A stretch of DNA of 64,000 nt from Archaeoglobi archaeon JdFR-42 (GTDB lineage Archaea; Halobacteriota; Archaeoglobi; Archaeoglobales; JdFR-42), in contig MTND01000005.1 in NCBI GenBank assembly GCA_002010305.1, positions 1 through 64,000 of the forward strand, in the 5' to 3' direction. Both the position numbers and the translations under genes were made by a program. The notes beneath the pieces were generated by a model, which searched no databases, was not told the origin of the DNA, and worked only from the letters and a program-made list of their open reading frames with translations. Numbering within the stretch: position 1 is the first letter of the stretch; the number at the start of each line of letters is the position of its first letter. Positions 1 to 10,300 of this stretch are shown one piece after another.

Positions 1-102
1 GAAGGCTTTGAGTACATATCAGAGCTCCCAGAAACAGCCACAGGAAAAATCCAACGATATAAGTTGAGATTAAAGGAAAGAGAGAAGACTTTCGGGAAAT
101 AG
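1..102 (+). CDS. C-terminal fragment of an AMP-forming acyl-CoA synthetase (gene starts outside the window)
   Basis: Frame 1 reads EGFEYISELPETATGKIQRYKLRLKEREKTFGK* ; LPxTxxGKIxR is the C-terminal catalytic Lys motif of this family. Confidence 0.8.
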   Translation, partial: EGFEYISELPETATGKIQRYKLRLKEREKTFGK

Positions 103-144
103 GAAGTTCTTACATGTTCTCCAAAGGAAAGTAAAAAATCTATA

Positions 145-1353
145 GTGGTGTATGGTGTGAAATGGAGATACTATCATACGGTTTGGATAATCTTGGTCTT
201 CGGGTGGATAACCAACTATATGGTACGAATTGCTATAAGCCCGGCTCTGATTCCCATGATGAAAGAGTTCAATTTAACTCATGCTCAGGCCGGTATTCTT
301 GCTACTGCCTTTTTCTACGCTTATACCATCATGCAACTACCTGCCGGGCATATTGGAGATAGAGTGGGGAAGAAGAAAATACTGGCTTTGGGTAGCTTTA
401 TCTGGTCATTGATGGCATTCTTGACCTCTCTGGCAACCTCATTCTACCAGGTATTTGTATTGAGGCTCATTACAGGGCTGGGAGAAGGTACATACTTCGG
501 TAATGACAGGCCAGTTATAGCTGCTTTTACACCCAAAGATAAGATGGGTAAAGGACAGGGAATCTCCTTCACAGGCCTTGGGATTGGAATGGGAACAGGG
601 ATTCTTCTGGGGGGATTGATAGCTCAACAATTCGGCTGGAGAAGCGTATTTTTAGCCTTTTCAATTCCATCTTTGCTGGCCTTTCTTTTAATAATGAAGT
701 ATATCAGGGAACCGGAAGTAGGGAGCACTCACGTATCCTTTAAGGCCCCCTTCAAGAGTAAGGATCTTTGGCTTTTGAATATTGGAGGAATCGCAGTAAT
801 TTATGCTTTATGGGTTATAGGTACGTGGGCTCCAAAAATGTTTCTGGAAATTGGAGTTGAAAGCTTGGGCAAATCCTCTGTTTTCGCATCTCTTTTTGGA
901 TTCGCAGCTATTCCAGGCCTCTTCACTTCCGGATATATATCGGATCGATTTATCAAATATGGAAGAAAATTCCTGATTGCGTTGTATTTCTTCCTTCTGG
1001 CGATTGTTATGTTTCTGACTGGAAAAGCTATGGGATCCGGAAATGTGGCTGTTCTTAGCCTTTTAGTTTTTGTAGATGGATTTTTCGTCTGGGGTATATG
1101 GGCCCCTATATATGCTTTAGTGTCTGATGTAACTCCTAAAAAAGTCCTTGGAACCACTTTTGGTTTCGTTAACTTTGTTATGTTTTTCGGTTCCTTGATT
1201 GCACCCTGGTTAACAGGCTGGGTCCGGGATCTGACAGGTTCTTTCACTTGGGGATGCTATCTGGCTGCTATAGTCCTCTTGGTCGGAATGATACTGATAT
1301 TGCTAATTCGACCTGCTTTCCAGTTTAAACCAGAAACTCCCATTGAAGTCTGA
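145..1353 (+). CDS. Major facilitator superfamily transporter
   Basis: 402 aa, about 12 hydrophobic segments, GHIGDRVGKKK loop typical of MFS; GTG start. Confidence 0.85.
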   Translation: MVYGVKWRYYHTVWIILVFGWITNYMVRIAISPALIPMMKEFNLTHAQAGILATAFFYAYTIMQLPAGHIGDRVGKKKILALGSFIWSLMAFLTSLATSFYQVFVLRLITGLGEGTYFGNDRPVIAAFTPKDKMGKGQGISFTGLGIGMGTGILLGGLIAQQFGWRSVFLAFSIPSLLAFLLIMKYIREPEVGSTHVSFKAPFKSKDLWLLNIGGIAVIYALWVIGTWAPKMFLEIGVESLGKSSVFASLFGFAAIPGLFTSGYISDRFIKYGRKFLIALYFFLLAIVMFLTGKAMGSGNVAVLSLLVFVDGFFVWGIWAPIYALVSDVTPKKVLGTTFGFVNFVMFFGSLIAPWLTGWVRDLTGSFTWGCYLAAIVLLVGMILILLIRPAFQFKPETPIEV

Positions 1354-1476
1354 ACCTATGAATAATCATGGAAAATTTTATATATCTATTAGCAAATTGC
1401 ATGGACAGAGGAGGATTGATATGCACCAAGTAGAGTTCTTTTAAAAGAGGGTACCATTTCAGAGAAGGCAGCCCGA

Positions 1477-2607
1477 TTGGGCTTTGATACCCACAGGTGT
1501 ATTGGTTGTGGTTTGTGCGTTTCTGTTTGCCCCAAGAAAGCTATTGATATCAGAAGAGATGGGTCCGAATTTTCAATAATCTTGGATGATGAGAAGTGTA
1601 CGTTATGTGGACTGTGCAGTGATTTCTGTTTTTACGACGCTTTGGAAATAATAACTGACGGAAAAAGAGAAAGCTTTATCGATGAGTTACTGGGTGGAGT
1701 TCTGAATAGACTGGAATTCGTAGAAGACAAGTGCACATTTTGCAGTCTCTGTTCAGAAAACTGTCCAAGAAACGCTTTGGAAGTTGAGCGATGGCTGGAT
1801 TACAAAAATGTCAGAAATGGAACTCTTACATGCCATCTGGAACATTGTTCCAGTTGTGGAGTGTGCGAGGAAGTATGTCCTGTAGATGCAGTAATGATGG
1901 TACTGGAAGGAAAACTTCCCTTTCCCAAATTCGATATGAATAAATGCATATACTGTGGTCTCTGTGCTGGCATGTGTCCAGAACATTGTATAGATGTCCA
2001 GTATGGTGTCATCGAAAAGAGCATTGAGAGGATCTCTGGAAATTTCGTCATAAACAGGAACAGATGCAGCTTATGTGGGATCTGTGAGGATATATGTCCT
2101 AAAGATGCAATCAAAGTCCGCAGGCTTCTGAGAGGATATATTGAGATATCTCATGGGCTATGTATGGATGGATGCACTATTTGCGTGGATAAATGTGAAA
2201 ATCGGGCTCTGGTGTATAAACCAGATCTAAATTCAAAAAAGCGGATTGACTGGATAGAAGATAAGTGTAATCTCTGTGGGGCATGCAGAGCTTTCTGTCC
2301 AACAGGGGCAATTCAGGTAGAGAGACATCTCATTGAAGATCTAGCCTTTGAAAATGTTCCTCAGGAGTTGAGACCACCTTTCAGCTGGAAAGATAGAGAA
2401 AAGAAAATAGCGCTGAATTCAGAGTTATGTACAGGGTGTGGAATCTGCGTTGAGGTATGCCCCATTACAGAGAATCCAAATGGAACTGAAAAAACCTTTG
2501 AAATCATTCACGGTAGAAATACCATGATCAGTGAAAAAGGTTGCAGCCTATGTGGAAAATGCGTAGAAAGTTGTCCAGAGAATATCTTATGGGTGTTGAC
2601 AGGGTAA
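1477..2607 (+). CDS. Polyferredoxin with many [4Fe-4S] motifs
   Basis: Repeated CxxCxxCxxxCP motifs throughout 376 aa; resembles FwdF/MvhB-type polyferredoxins. ORF begins at TTG; N-terminus uncertain. Confidence 0.85.
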   Translation: MGFDTHRCIGCGLCVSVCPKKAIDIRRDGSEFSIILDDEKCTLCGLCSDFCFYDALEIITDGKRESFIDELLGGVLNRLEFVEDKCTFCSLCSENCPRNALEVERWLDYKNVRNGTLTCHLEHCSSCGVCEEVCPVDAVMMVLEGKLPFPKFDMNKCIYCGLCAGMCPEHCIDVQYGVIEKSIERISGNFVINRNRCSLCGICEDICPKDAIKVRRLLRGYIEISHGLCMDGCTICVDKCENRALVYKPDLNSKKRIDWIEDKCNLCGACRAFCPTGAIQVERHLIEDLAFENVPQELRPPFSWKDREKKIALNSELCTGCGICVEVCPITENPNGTEKTFEIIHGRNTMISEKGCSLCGKCVESCPENILWVLTG

Positions 2608-2709
2608 GCTGTCAAATTGAAAATCCGAAATTGCACTAACAGAGAAGTAAAACCTTTTTCAGAGTATCATATCCTTTCGTTTATTCTATTTTATACATCT
2701 TTTAATACG

Positions 2710-3951
2710 ATGAATTCCAAAATAGATCTCATGAAATATGTAGCAGATAAGGAGGATATAGATCCCGAATCCTTCATCATCGCTGATTACGTCTATTCCG
2801 GTAGAGAAAACTGGATAAAACTTGGAGCTAAAATTGCAGCCGAGCAGTCCACGGGTACATGGGTTGAGGTAGCAGGAGAAAGAGACATAGTTGAACGACA
2901 TGGAGCAAGGGTTTTTGATGGAGATTTTAACGGTAGACAGGGGAAATTACGCATCGCTTTTCCAGTTGAGAACCTCAATCCAAGGGATGGGATTCCAATG
3001 CTCTTGTCCACTATAGCAGGAAATCTGTTTGGGATGAAAGTAGTAGAGAAAATACGCCTCGAGGATGTACATATTCCCAACTCATACATGAAAGCTTTTA
3101 ATGGCCCTAAATATGGAATCGAAGGGCTGAGGAAGATCATTGGAAGCGAAGGAAGGCCCCATATAGGAACTATAATAAAACCGGATGTTGGACTCCCTCC
3201 AGATGTCTTTGCGGAATATTGCTATGAAGCCGCCATCGGAGGAGTAGATTTCATCAAGGATGACGAGCTTCTTGGAGATCCAGCTCACTCTCCAAGATTT
3301 GAAAGACTGAATAGAGTGATGGAAGCCCTTGACAGAGTCAGAGAAGAAACAGGAAGAACAGTCCTGTATGCCCTTAACATTACTACGAGAATGAGCAAGA
3401 TCGTAGAAGTGGCAGAAAAAGCCAAGGAAGAGGGCGCCAACTGTGTGATGATCAATGCCGTGACACTGGGCCTGTCTTCTATAAGAGCAGTCTCTGAGAC
3501 TGTAGATATACCAATTCATGTCCACCGAGATATGCATGCAGCATTTACCCGTGATAAGAGTCATGGGATTTCCATGCTGGTTCTGGCCAAACTTATCAGA
3601 TTGGTTGGAGGGGATCAGCTTCATACGGGAGCAGTAGGTAAAATGCAGGGAAATGTTAAAGAGATACAGGAAATAAACCATTTTTTGAGATCGGAGTGGT
3701 ATGGTCTGAAAACCACCATGCCAGTGGCATCTGGAGGGATTCATCCTTCACTTGTACCAGCAAACCTGGACGCTTTTGGGATTGACATAGTTCTCCAGGC
3801 CGGAGGTGGGATCATGGCTCATCCCATGGGAATACGAGCAGGAGCTAGAGCAATGGTTCAGGCTATGGAAGCCAGTCTGAAAGGAATATCACTCAGAGAA
3901 TACGCCAAGAATCATGAAGAGCTGAAAGTTGCCCTCAATACTTTCGGTTAA
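2710..3951 (+). CDS. RuBisCO large-subunit superfamily protein (form III-like or RuBisCO-like protein)
   Basis: Motifs GTIIKPDVGL, GGVDFIKDDE, HVHRDMHAAF, GDQLHTGAVGKMQG, SGGIHP, QAGGGIMAHPMG; likely start at MNSKIDLMKY with a TATA-like element about 20 bp upstream. Confidence 0.85.
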   Translation: MNSKIDLMKYVADKEDIDPESFIIADYVYSGRENWIKLGAKIAAEQSTGTWVEVAGERDIVERHGARVFDGDFNGRQGKLRIAFPVENLNPRDGIPMLLSTIAGNLFGMKVVEKIRLEDVHIPNSYMKAFNGPKYGIEGLRKIIGSEGRPHIGTIIKPDVGLPPDVFAEYCYEAAIGGVDFIKDDELLGDPAHSPRFERLNRVMEALDRVREETGRTVLYALNITTRMSKIVEVAEKAKEEGANCVMINAVTLGLSSIRAVSETVDIPIHVHRDMHAAFTRDKSHGISMLVLAKLIRLVGGDQLHTGAVGKMQGNVKEIQEINHFLRSEWYGLKTTMPVASGGIHPSLVPANLDAFGIDIVLQAGGGIMAHPMGIRAGARAMVQAMEASLKGISLREYAKNHEELKVALNTFG

Positions 3952-3959
3952 ATAAATTT

Positions 3960-3983
3960 ACATCTTTTTATGGAAAAAGATGT
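3960..3983. terminator. Perfect 10-bp inverted repeat with 4-nt loop between convergent genes
   Basis: ACATCTTTTT-ATGG-AAAAAGATGT, T-rich on both strands, between two convergent stop codons. Confidence 0.5.
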
Positions 3984-4777
3984 TAATGAGTTTCCGGTCT
4001 CTCTTTTATCTCGAACTCGCAGAAGGTATAACCAGTTCCCCAGCATTTTACTTCCTTTACTTCGTACTTCTTTCCGGTAATCCTATCCAGCGTGCCTGCA
4101 ATGATACCCTCGTCCAAGGCACAGAAGGTCTTTCCTATGTCGGGCATTTTTGCACATTCATAGCAATTGGTAACTCTCACAATGGATGGATTGCCAAGGG
4201 AGACTATCTCTACATTACCAAGTTTAAATTCCTCCCATACTTTGCTGAGACCTGTTAAAATATCTTTCAGATCCTCTCCTTCAATGGACTTGTAAAAAAC
4301 TTCATAACCTATTTGGTATCCTTCATTATAGAGGAGAGGGTCTGCTTCAATTCCAGCAGAAAAGAAAGCGGTCTTCAGTAACCTCAAAAAGGTAACATTG
4401 ACTTCATTGTTCATATCTCCTCTGACAGGAATATCTTTCAGAGCATCCAGAAATTCTACAAGGAGTTCATCTTTAATCTTAATAGAGTTCTCCTTACCAT
4501 CTACAAGTTGAATTACTTCTTTTTTTAGACGATAGTATTTTTTTGGTATTTTTCCTGTGTCTTCTACTCTCGCCACCTCAATAACACCATTATCTTCGAG
4601 GAGTCTAAGATGGTGGGAAACAGTAGCTTTAGAGACTCCAAGTTCTCTTGATATCTCTGAGTTGGTCATCTCTTTCTCAGCCAGGAGACTTACCATTTTA
4701 AAGCGCGTCTCATCACTCAATAGCCTGAGAGTTCTAAGATCCGGTCTGATAAGATATTCTTTCATTCTACATTCCAA
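3983..4777 (-). CDS. ArsR-type HTH regulator with C-terminal V4R-like domain
   Basis: N-terminal winged HTH (LLSDETRFKMVSLLAEKEMTNSEISRELGVSKATVSHHLRLLEDNGVI); C-terminal Cys-containing domain ending CWGTGYTFCEFEI typical of V4R. Confidence 0.75.
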   Translation of the reverse strand: MECRMKEYLIRPDLRTLRLLSDETRFKMVSLLAEKEMTNSEISRELGVSKATVSHHLRLLEDNGVIEVARVEDTGKIPKKYYRLKKEVIQLVDGKENSIKIKDELLVEFLDALKDIPVRGDMNNEVNVTFLRLLKTAFFSAGIEADPLLYNEGYQIGYEVFYKSIEGEDLKDILTGLSKVWEEFKLGNVEIVSLGNPSIVRVTNCYECAKMPDIGKTFCALDEGIIAGTLDRITGKKYEVKEVKCWGTGYTFCEFEIKERPETH

Positions 4778-4795
4778 AAATAAAAAATAAAGGGT

Positions 4796-5218
4796 TTATT
4801 TAAAGTATCGCTCCAACAAGCCCTTTAGTGCTCTAGCATGTCGGGCTTCATCTCTTGAGGATTCATCGAAAAAGTCATGAGCCTCGTCAATCCCTGATTC
4901 TTTCGCTTTCACTGCAGCTTCTCTTTTTCCTTTATTAGCACCTTGTTCTCCTGCCAACATCTTTTCGATATTTTCTTTAGTACTTTCTGATATCATCCCA
5001 TTCAGTTCAGCAAACCTTGCTGCATGCCACGCTTCATCCCATGCAATTTTCTCAAAGGCAAGGGCAATTTCAGGGTACCCTTCTCTCAATGCCTGTTTTG
5101 CCATGGCTAGGTACAAACCCACTTCAGCAGTCTCTCCCATAAAGTTCTGCTTTACATGTTCTTCCACTACAGTACCTTTTGCCACACCCATCTTACTTTC
5201 ATATGTCAATTCTACCAT
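4796..5218 (-). CDS. Rubrerythrin-type diiron protein without rubredoxin domain
   Basis: Two ExxxxE...EAxHA/DEARHA four-helix motifs; 140 aa; no CxxC rubredoxin module. Confidence 0.85.
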   Translation of the reverse strand: MVELTYESKMGVAKGTVVEEHVKQNFMGETAEVGLYLAMAKQALREGYPEIALAFEKIAWDEAWHAARFAELNGMISESTKENIEKMLAGEQGANKGKREAAVKAKESGIDEAHDFFDESSRDEARHARALKGLLERYFK

Positions 5219-5247
5219 TCTATCACCAGTCTAAATATAGTACATAA

Positions 5248-5284
5248 GTTAGATATAAATCTAACGGTTCGATGGTCATCTAAC
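5248..5284. promoter_or_regulatory. Inverted-repeat operator candidate in a divergent promoter
   Basis: GTTAGAT-ATAA-ATCTAAC perfect palindrome plus a third ATCTAAC copy 19 bp downstream, between rubrerythrin and cysteine desulfurase starts. Confidence 0.5.
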
Positions 5285-5314
5285 ATAAATAATTTAAGTT
5301 ATAAATACGGGTGT

Positions 5315-6478
5315 ATGGGTATGTCACGGCAGATTTATCTGGATCATGGGGCCACTACTCCTATTCTCAATGAGGTTCTTGAAGAAATGTTACCCTTTTT
5401 TAAAGAAAGATTTGGAAATGCATCTACCTTTTATAAACTTGGTAGGGAAGCGAGACAGGCTGTAGAAACAGCGAGAGAAAGAGTTGCAACCCTGATACAC
5501 GCTATGCCGGAAGAGATCGTGTTTACCAGTGGAGGAACTGAATCCAACAATATGGCAATAAAGGGTACAGCCTTTGCCATGCAGGATAAAGGAAATCACA
5601 TCATTACTTCTGCCATTGAACATCATGCAGTCCTTGATACATGTGAATATCTGCAAAAATTTGGTTTTAATGTAACTAGATTACCCGTAGATAGTAAAGG
5701 GTTGGTTAATCCTTCTGATCTTGAGGATGCCATACGGGATGATACAATCTTGGTCACAATCATGCATGCTAACAATGAAATTGGGACCATACAGCCTCTG
5801 AAAGAGCTTGCAAAGATTTGCAACGAGCATGAGGTGTTATTTCATACAGATGCTGTTCAGAGTATTGGGAAAATACCGGTGGATGTTAGAGATTTGGGTG
5901 TGGATATGCTTTCCATCTCTGCCCACAAAATTTATGGACCTAAAGGCGTGGGAGCCCTTTACATCAGGGATGGAGTGGCAATAGATCCATTTCTCCACGG
6001 AGGTGGACAGGAAAGAGGGAAGAGGAGTGGAACTGAAAACGTTCCGGGCATTGTCGGTCTCGGTAAAGCTGCCGAACTGGCAAAAAATACCCTTGAGGAT
6101 GAGATGAAACGTCTCACAGAGTTACGTGACATGCTGGTACGTGGAATTCTATCTATTGATGACACTTTTCTTAACGGACATCCTGAAAAACGGTTGCCCA
6201 ATAATGTAAATGTAGGCATCCGTTATGTGGAAGGAGAGGCTCTTGTCTTGGCCCTTGATATGAAAGGGATTTATGTCTCTACAGGATCTGCTTGTTCGTC
6301 AGGATCAGGAATGCCGAGTCATGTTTTAACTGCCTTAGGCCTCTCTCCTGAAGATGCCCGTGGCTCTCTTAGACTAACTCTCGGTAAAAGTAATACAAAA
6401 GAAGATATTGGATATGTTATAAGTACGCTTTCAGAGATAGTGGCAGATCTAAGAGCAATGTCTCCTTTAACGAGATGA
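5315..6478 (+). CDS. Cysteine desulfurase (NifS/IscS family)
   Basis: YLDHGATTP, TSGGTESNN, SAHKIYGPKGVGALY, STGSACSSG; start placed at 5315 or 5321 rather than the ORF-track start. Confidence 0.9.
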   Translation: MGMSRQIYLDHGATTPILNEVLEEMLPFFKERFGNASTFYKLGREARQAVETARERVATLIHAMPEEIVFTSGGTESNNMAIKGTAFAMQDKGNHIITSAIEHHAVLDTCEYLQKFGFNVTRLPVDSKGLVNPSDLEDAIRDDTILVTIMHANNEIGTIQPLKELAKICNEHEVLFHTDAVQSIGKIPVDVRDLGVDMLSISAHKIYGPKGVGALYIRDGVAIDPFLHGGGQERGKRSGTENVPGIVGLGKAAELAKNTLEDEMKRLTELRDMLVRGILSIDDTFLNGHPEKRLPNNVNVGIRYVEGEALVLALDMKGIYVSTGSACSSGSGMPSHVLTALGLSPEDARGSLRLTLGKSNTKEDIGYVISTLSEIVADLRAMSPLTR

Positions 6479-7261
6479 TTGAGGGTCTACCAATGGTTGG
6501 TAAGCTCTAATGTTCCTGTCTTTAAGGGAATAATTTTTCTCTCTGAATCCTCTTACTAAAGCTGGATCTATTTCTCCAATGATCAGTTCAGGACTCGACT
6601 CGTCTCTATATTTAGCAATGATTCCTTCGGGTGAAGAAATGAGGCTTCGTCCTGCAAGTGGATCTCCACATGGAGATCTGCCCGTTCCACCAGCTTTCGC
6701 TACATAGTACGCGTTATCAAAGGATCGTATGAAATACAAACAGTCTTTGTAGGGTTCAGGTGGAAAATCACTGTTCTGAAAAGAAACCACAGGGTTGAGG
6801 ACTAGGTCAACACCTTTTAATCCTGCAACCCGGCAAAGCTCTGGATACAGGATATCTGCACATATGAGAACAGAAATTGTAATACCTTTGAATGTAAATG
6901 TTCCAAGAGCATTGCCTGAATTTATGTTATACTCACGTTCAATCTCGGTGGGATGTAGTTTCTTCTGTTCTCCAATCTTTTTTCCGTTGTAAAATAGATA
7001 TGCTGTATTGTAGAATTCTCCTTTTTCAGTTTTGATAGCATTTCCAGTTACAAGTATTCCCTCTCTGCTCCATTCTTTCAGGGAACTTTTAGTTATCTCA
7101 GCCACATGTTCAGAATATCCCGGGGACTGGTAAGAGAAATATTCAGGGAGAACAAATATCTCCACACCCTGATCGATTCCCTGGCTGATTAACCGCCATG
7201 CGTTCTGGAGGTTCTCTTCCAGAGTGCCTCCAACAATACTCTGGACACACCCCACAAGCAT
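6467..7261 (-). CDS. Carbon-nitrogen hydrolase (nitrilase superfamily)
   Basis: E (PEYF), K (EQKKLHPTE) and C (VLICADILYPE) triad motifs. Confidence 0.85.
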   Translation of the reverse strand: MLVGCVQSIVGGTLEENLQNAWRLISQGIDQGVEIFVLPEYFSYQSPGYSEHVAEITKSSLKEWSREGILVTGNAIKTEKGEFYNTAYLFYNGKKIGEQKKLHPTEIEREYNINSGNALGTFTFKGITISVLICADILYPELCRVAGLKGVDLVLNPVVSFQNSDFPPEPYKDCLYFIRSFDNAYYVAKAGGTGRSPCGDPLAGRSLISSPEGIIAKYRDESSPELIIGEIDPALVRGFREKNYSLKDRNIRAYQPLVDPQSSR

Positions 7262-7341
7262 GATTTATCACATAACGTAATGGAGTTTATACTTTTGCAC
7301 CAATCGAAACTTCTTTATGGTTTCCATCCTTCCATATATCG

Positions 7342-10300
7342 ATGAACACTACCCTCGACCAGTTTCTTAATTTTGAAGTAGAAAATGGCGATATCGCTCT
7401 TGATGATGAAATAGATGTATATCATAGTTCTCTTTTAGAGGAACTTGAACGAGCTTACAAAATAGCTGAAAAAGCCAGGTCAAAAGGCTATGATCCTATC
7501 CCGGAAGTTGAAATCAAATTTGCATCTGACATGGCGGAACGTGTGGAGAGTCTTTTGGGAATAGATGGAATAGCAAGGCGAATTAAGGAGTTAGAAGAAA
7601 AAGGTCTCTCAAGAGAAGAAATGGTCTTTGTTATTTCCAGCGAACTTGCAAGTGGAAAACTTGGATCGTTCTCTTCTAGTCTGGATATACTAGATGCTGC
7701 TGTGAGGGCATCTGTCGCAATACTCACCGAAGGGGTGGTAGCCGCCCCAATAGAAGGTATTGCAAGAGTGGATCTTGGAATAAACTTTGATGGAAGTAAT
7801 TATCTTAAAATCTATTACGCGGGCCCAATACGAAGTGCCGGTGGAACTGCTCAAGTTATTTCTATACTGGTAGGTGATTTTGTCAGAAGGACTCATGGAA
7901 TAGGACGGTATCAACCTACAGAAGAAGAAATAAACAGATATATTGAAGAGATAAATCTTTACAAAAAAGTTGCCAACCTCCAGTACCTGCCTTCAGAAGA
8001 AGAGATCAGACTAATAGTTTCGAACTGTCCGATCTGCATTGAGGGTGAGCCTACAGAAGAGGAAGAAGTTTCAGGCTATAGAAACCTCCCTCGTGTTGAA
8101 ACTAACAGAGTAAGAGGGGGTATGGCTCTTGTTATAGCAGAAGGAATAGCTTTAAAAGCCCCAAAACTTAAAAAATTCGTTGATAAGTTGAAATTGAGTG
8201 GATGGGAATGGTTGGATGGGTTGATAAAGGGATCTTCAAGTGATGGTGATTCTGTAAATTCTGTAGCACCGAAGGAGAAATTTTTGAGAGATCTCATAGC
8301 CGGAAGACCTGTTTTCAGTCACCCATCATCTCCAGGAGGGTTCAGGCTCAGATACGGGAGGGCAAGGAATTCAGGTCTTGCAACTGTTGGACTAAATCCA
8401 GCTTCTATGGTCATTCTAGATGAGTTCATAGCAGTCGGAACACAGCTTAAGATTGAGAGACCAGGAAAAGCTGGAGGAGTTGTTCCTGTTACATCCATCG
8501 AAGGACCAACAGTCCGTCTGAAAAGTGGAGACGTTATTAGGGTGGATACTTTTGAAGAGGCCCTCAGAATAAAAGAAAAAGTGGATATAATACTGGATGT
8601 GGGAGAAATTCTAATCAACATAGGGGATTTTGTAGAAAACAACCATCCACTGTTACCCTCATCATATGTATATGAATGGTGGATTCAGGAAGCTAGGCGA
8701 AAGGGCATAAAGGGAGATTTTTTATCCATCGACGAGGATACAGCCTTGTATCTGAGCGAAAAGTATGGAGTTCCTGTCCATCCTGAATATGATTACCTAT
8801 GGCATGATATTTCTCCCGAGGACATCAGGATATTGAGAGAAACTGTACGGAAAGGAAAGATCCATGAAGATATGCTTTTCGTGGAGAATGCATCTCAAGT
8901 AAAGAATATCCTTGAGACAATTTTGTTGCCCCATGAAGTTAGAGGTAAGGATCTTGTAATAAAACAGTGGAAAATTTTTCTCAGATGTCTGGGTCTTAAC
9001 GAAAAACTTGAAAATATCGCAGAGATTCGAGAGGATTTTTCTAATACTCTTGAGTTGGTACAGCAGTTAAGCGGTCTTATTATCAGACCAAGGGCTCTTA
9101 CGAGAATCGGAGCAAGAATGGGTCGCCCTGAAAAATCAAAGGGTAGAGAGATGAGACCACCACCTCATGTTCTGTTTCCTGTTGGAGAAGCAGGTGGTAA
9201 AACTAGGTCGGTTATAGAAGCTGCCAACTATCTTTCTGGGATGAATGCAAAAACAGGAGTAATAGAGGTGGATCTCCCTATAAGGAAATGCGTTGAGTGT
9301 GGGAGTATCACCTTCAAACCCCTGTGTGAATGTGGAAGCAGGACTGTTTTTGTGTATCAATGTCCAAAATGCAATATAACATCTCAAACGGAAACCTGTC
9401 CCAAATGTTCAGGGAAAGCCAATGGATACAGAAAGCAGAAGATTGATTTCAAATCCTACTACCAAGGAGCCTTAGAAAGACTCAATGTGAGAGAGACCTA
9501 TTCTGTTTTAAAAGGCGTAAAAGGGCTTACCAGTAAAAATAGAGTACCAGAACCTATAGAAAAAGGGATACTGAGAGCGAGAAACGGGGTATACGTATTC
9601 AAAGATGGTACCGTAAGGTATGACATGACAGATCTACCCTTGACTCATTTCAAACCAGGTGAAATAGGCCTCAGTATTGAAAAAGCAAAGTTACTGGGAT
9701 ATGAAAAAGATAAAGATGGAAAAGTGCTGAAAGATCCTAACCAAGTTGTGGAGCTCAAACCCCAAGATGTAATAATATCAAAAAAAGCGGGAGAATACCT
9801 CCTTAAAGTGGCCAACTTTGTGGATGAACTTTTGATGAAGTTTTATGAAGAAGAACCGTATTACAAAGTTAAAGAACTGGATGATCTGATAGGTCAGCTT
9901 GTTATAGGTCTCGCACCTCATACATCAGCCGGTGTCCTTGGAAGAATAATTGGCTTTGCTGATGTGAATGCTTCGTATGCCCATCCCTATTTTCATGCAG
10001 CCAAACGGAGAAATTGTGATGGGGATGAGGATTGCGTTATGCTTTTGATGGATGGTCTACTTAACTTTTCTCGTCAGTTCCTCCCAGAAAAGAGAGGTGG
10101 CAGAATGGATGCCCCCCTTGTTCTCACCACTATTCTGGACCCAAAAGAGGTAGATAAAGAAGTCCATAACATGGATGTTGTTTCTGTGTATCCTCTTGAG
10201 TTCTATGAATCCACTCTGGATTTTGAAAATCCAAAGAATTTTGATAGTGTGATTGAGAGAGTAGAAAACAGGTTAAAAAGCAAGAAAAGGTTTTACGGAC

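Noticed and set aside
3082-3744. 220-aa minus-strand ORF inside the RuBisCO-family gene
   Set aside because: Antisense to a strongly conserved protein, no recognisable motifs or initiation signal.
5156-5314. 53-residue N-terminal extension of NifS in the ORF track
   Set aside because: It overlaps the divergent rubrerythrin start and promoter; conserved protein begins at MSRQIYLDHGATTP.
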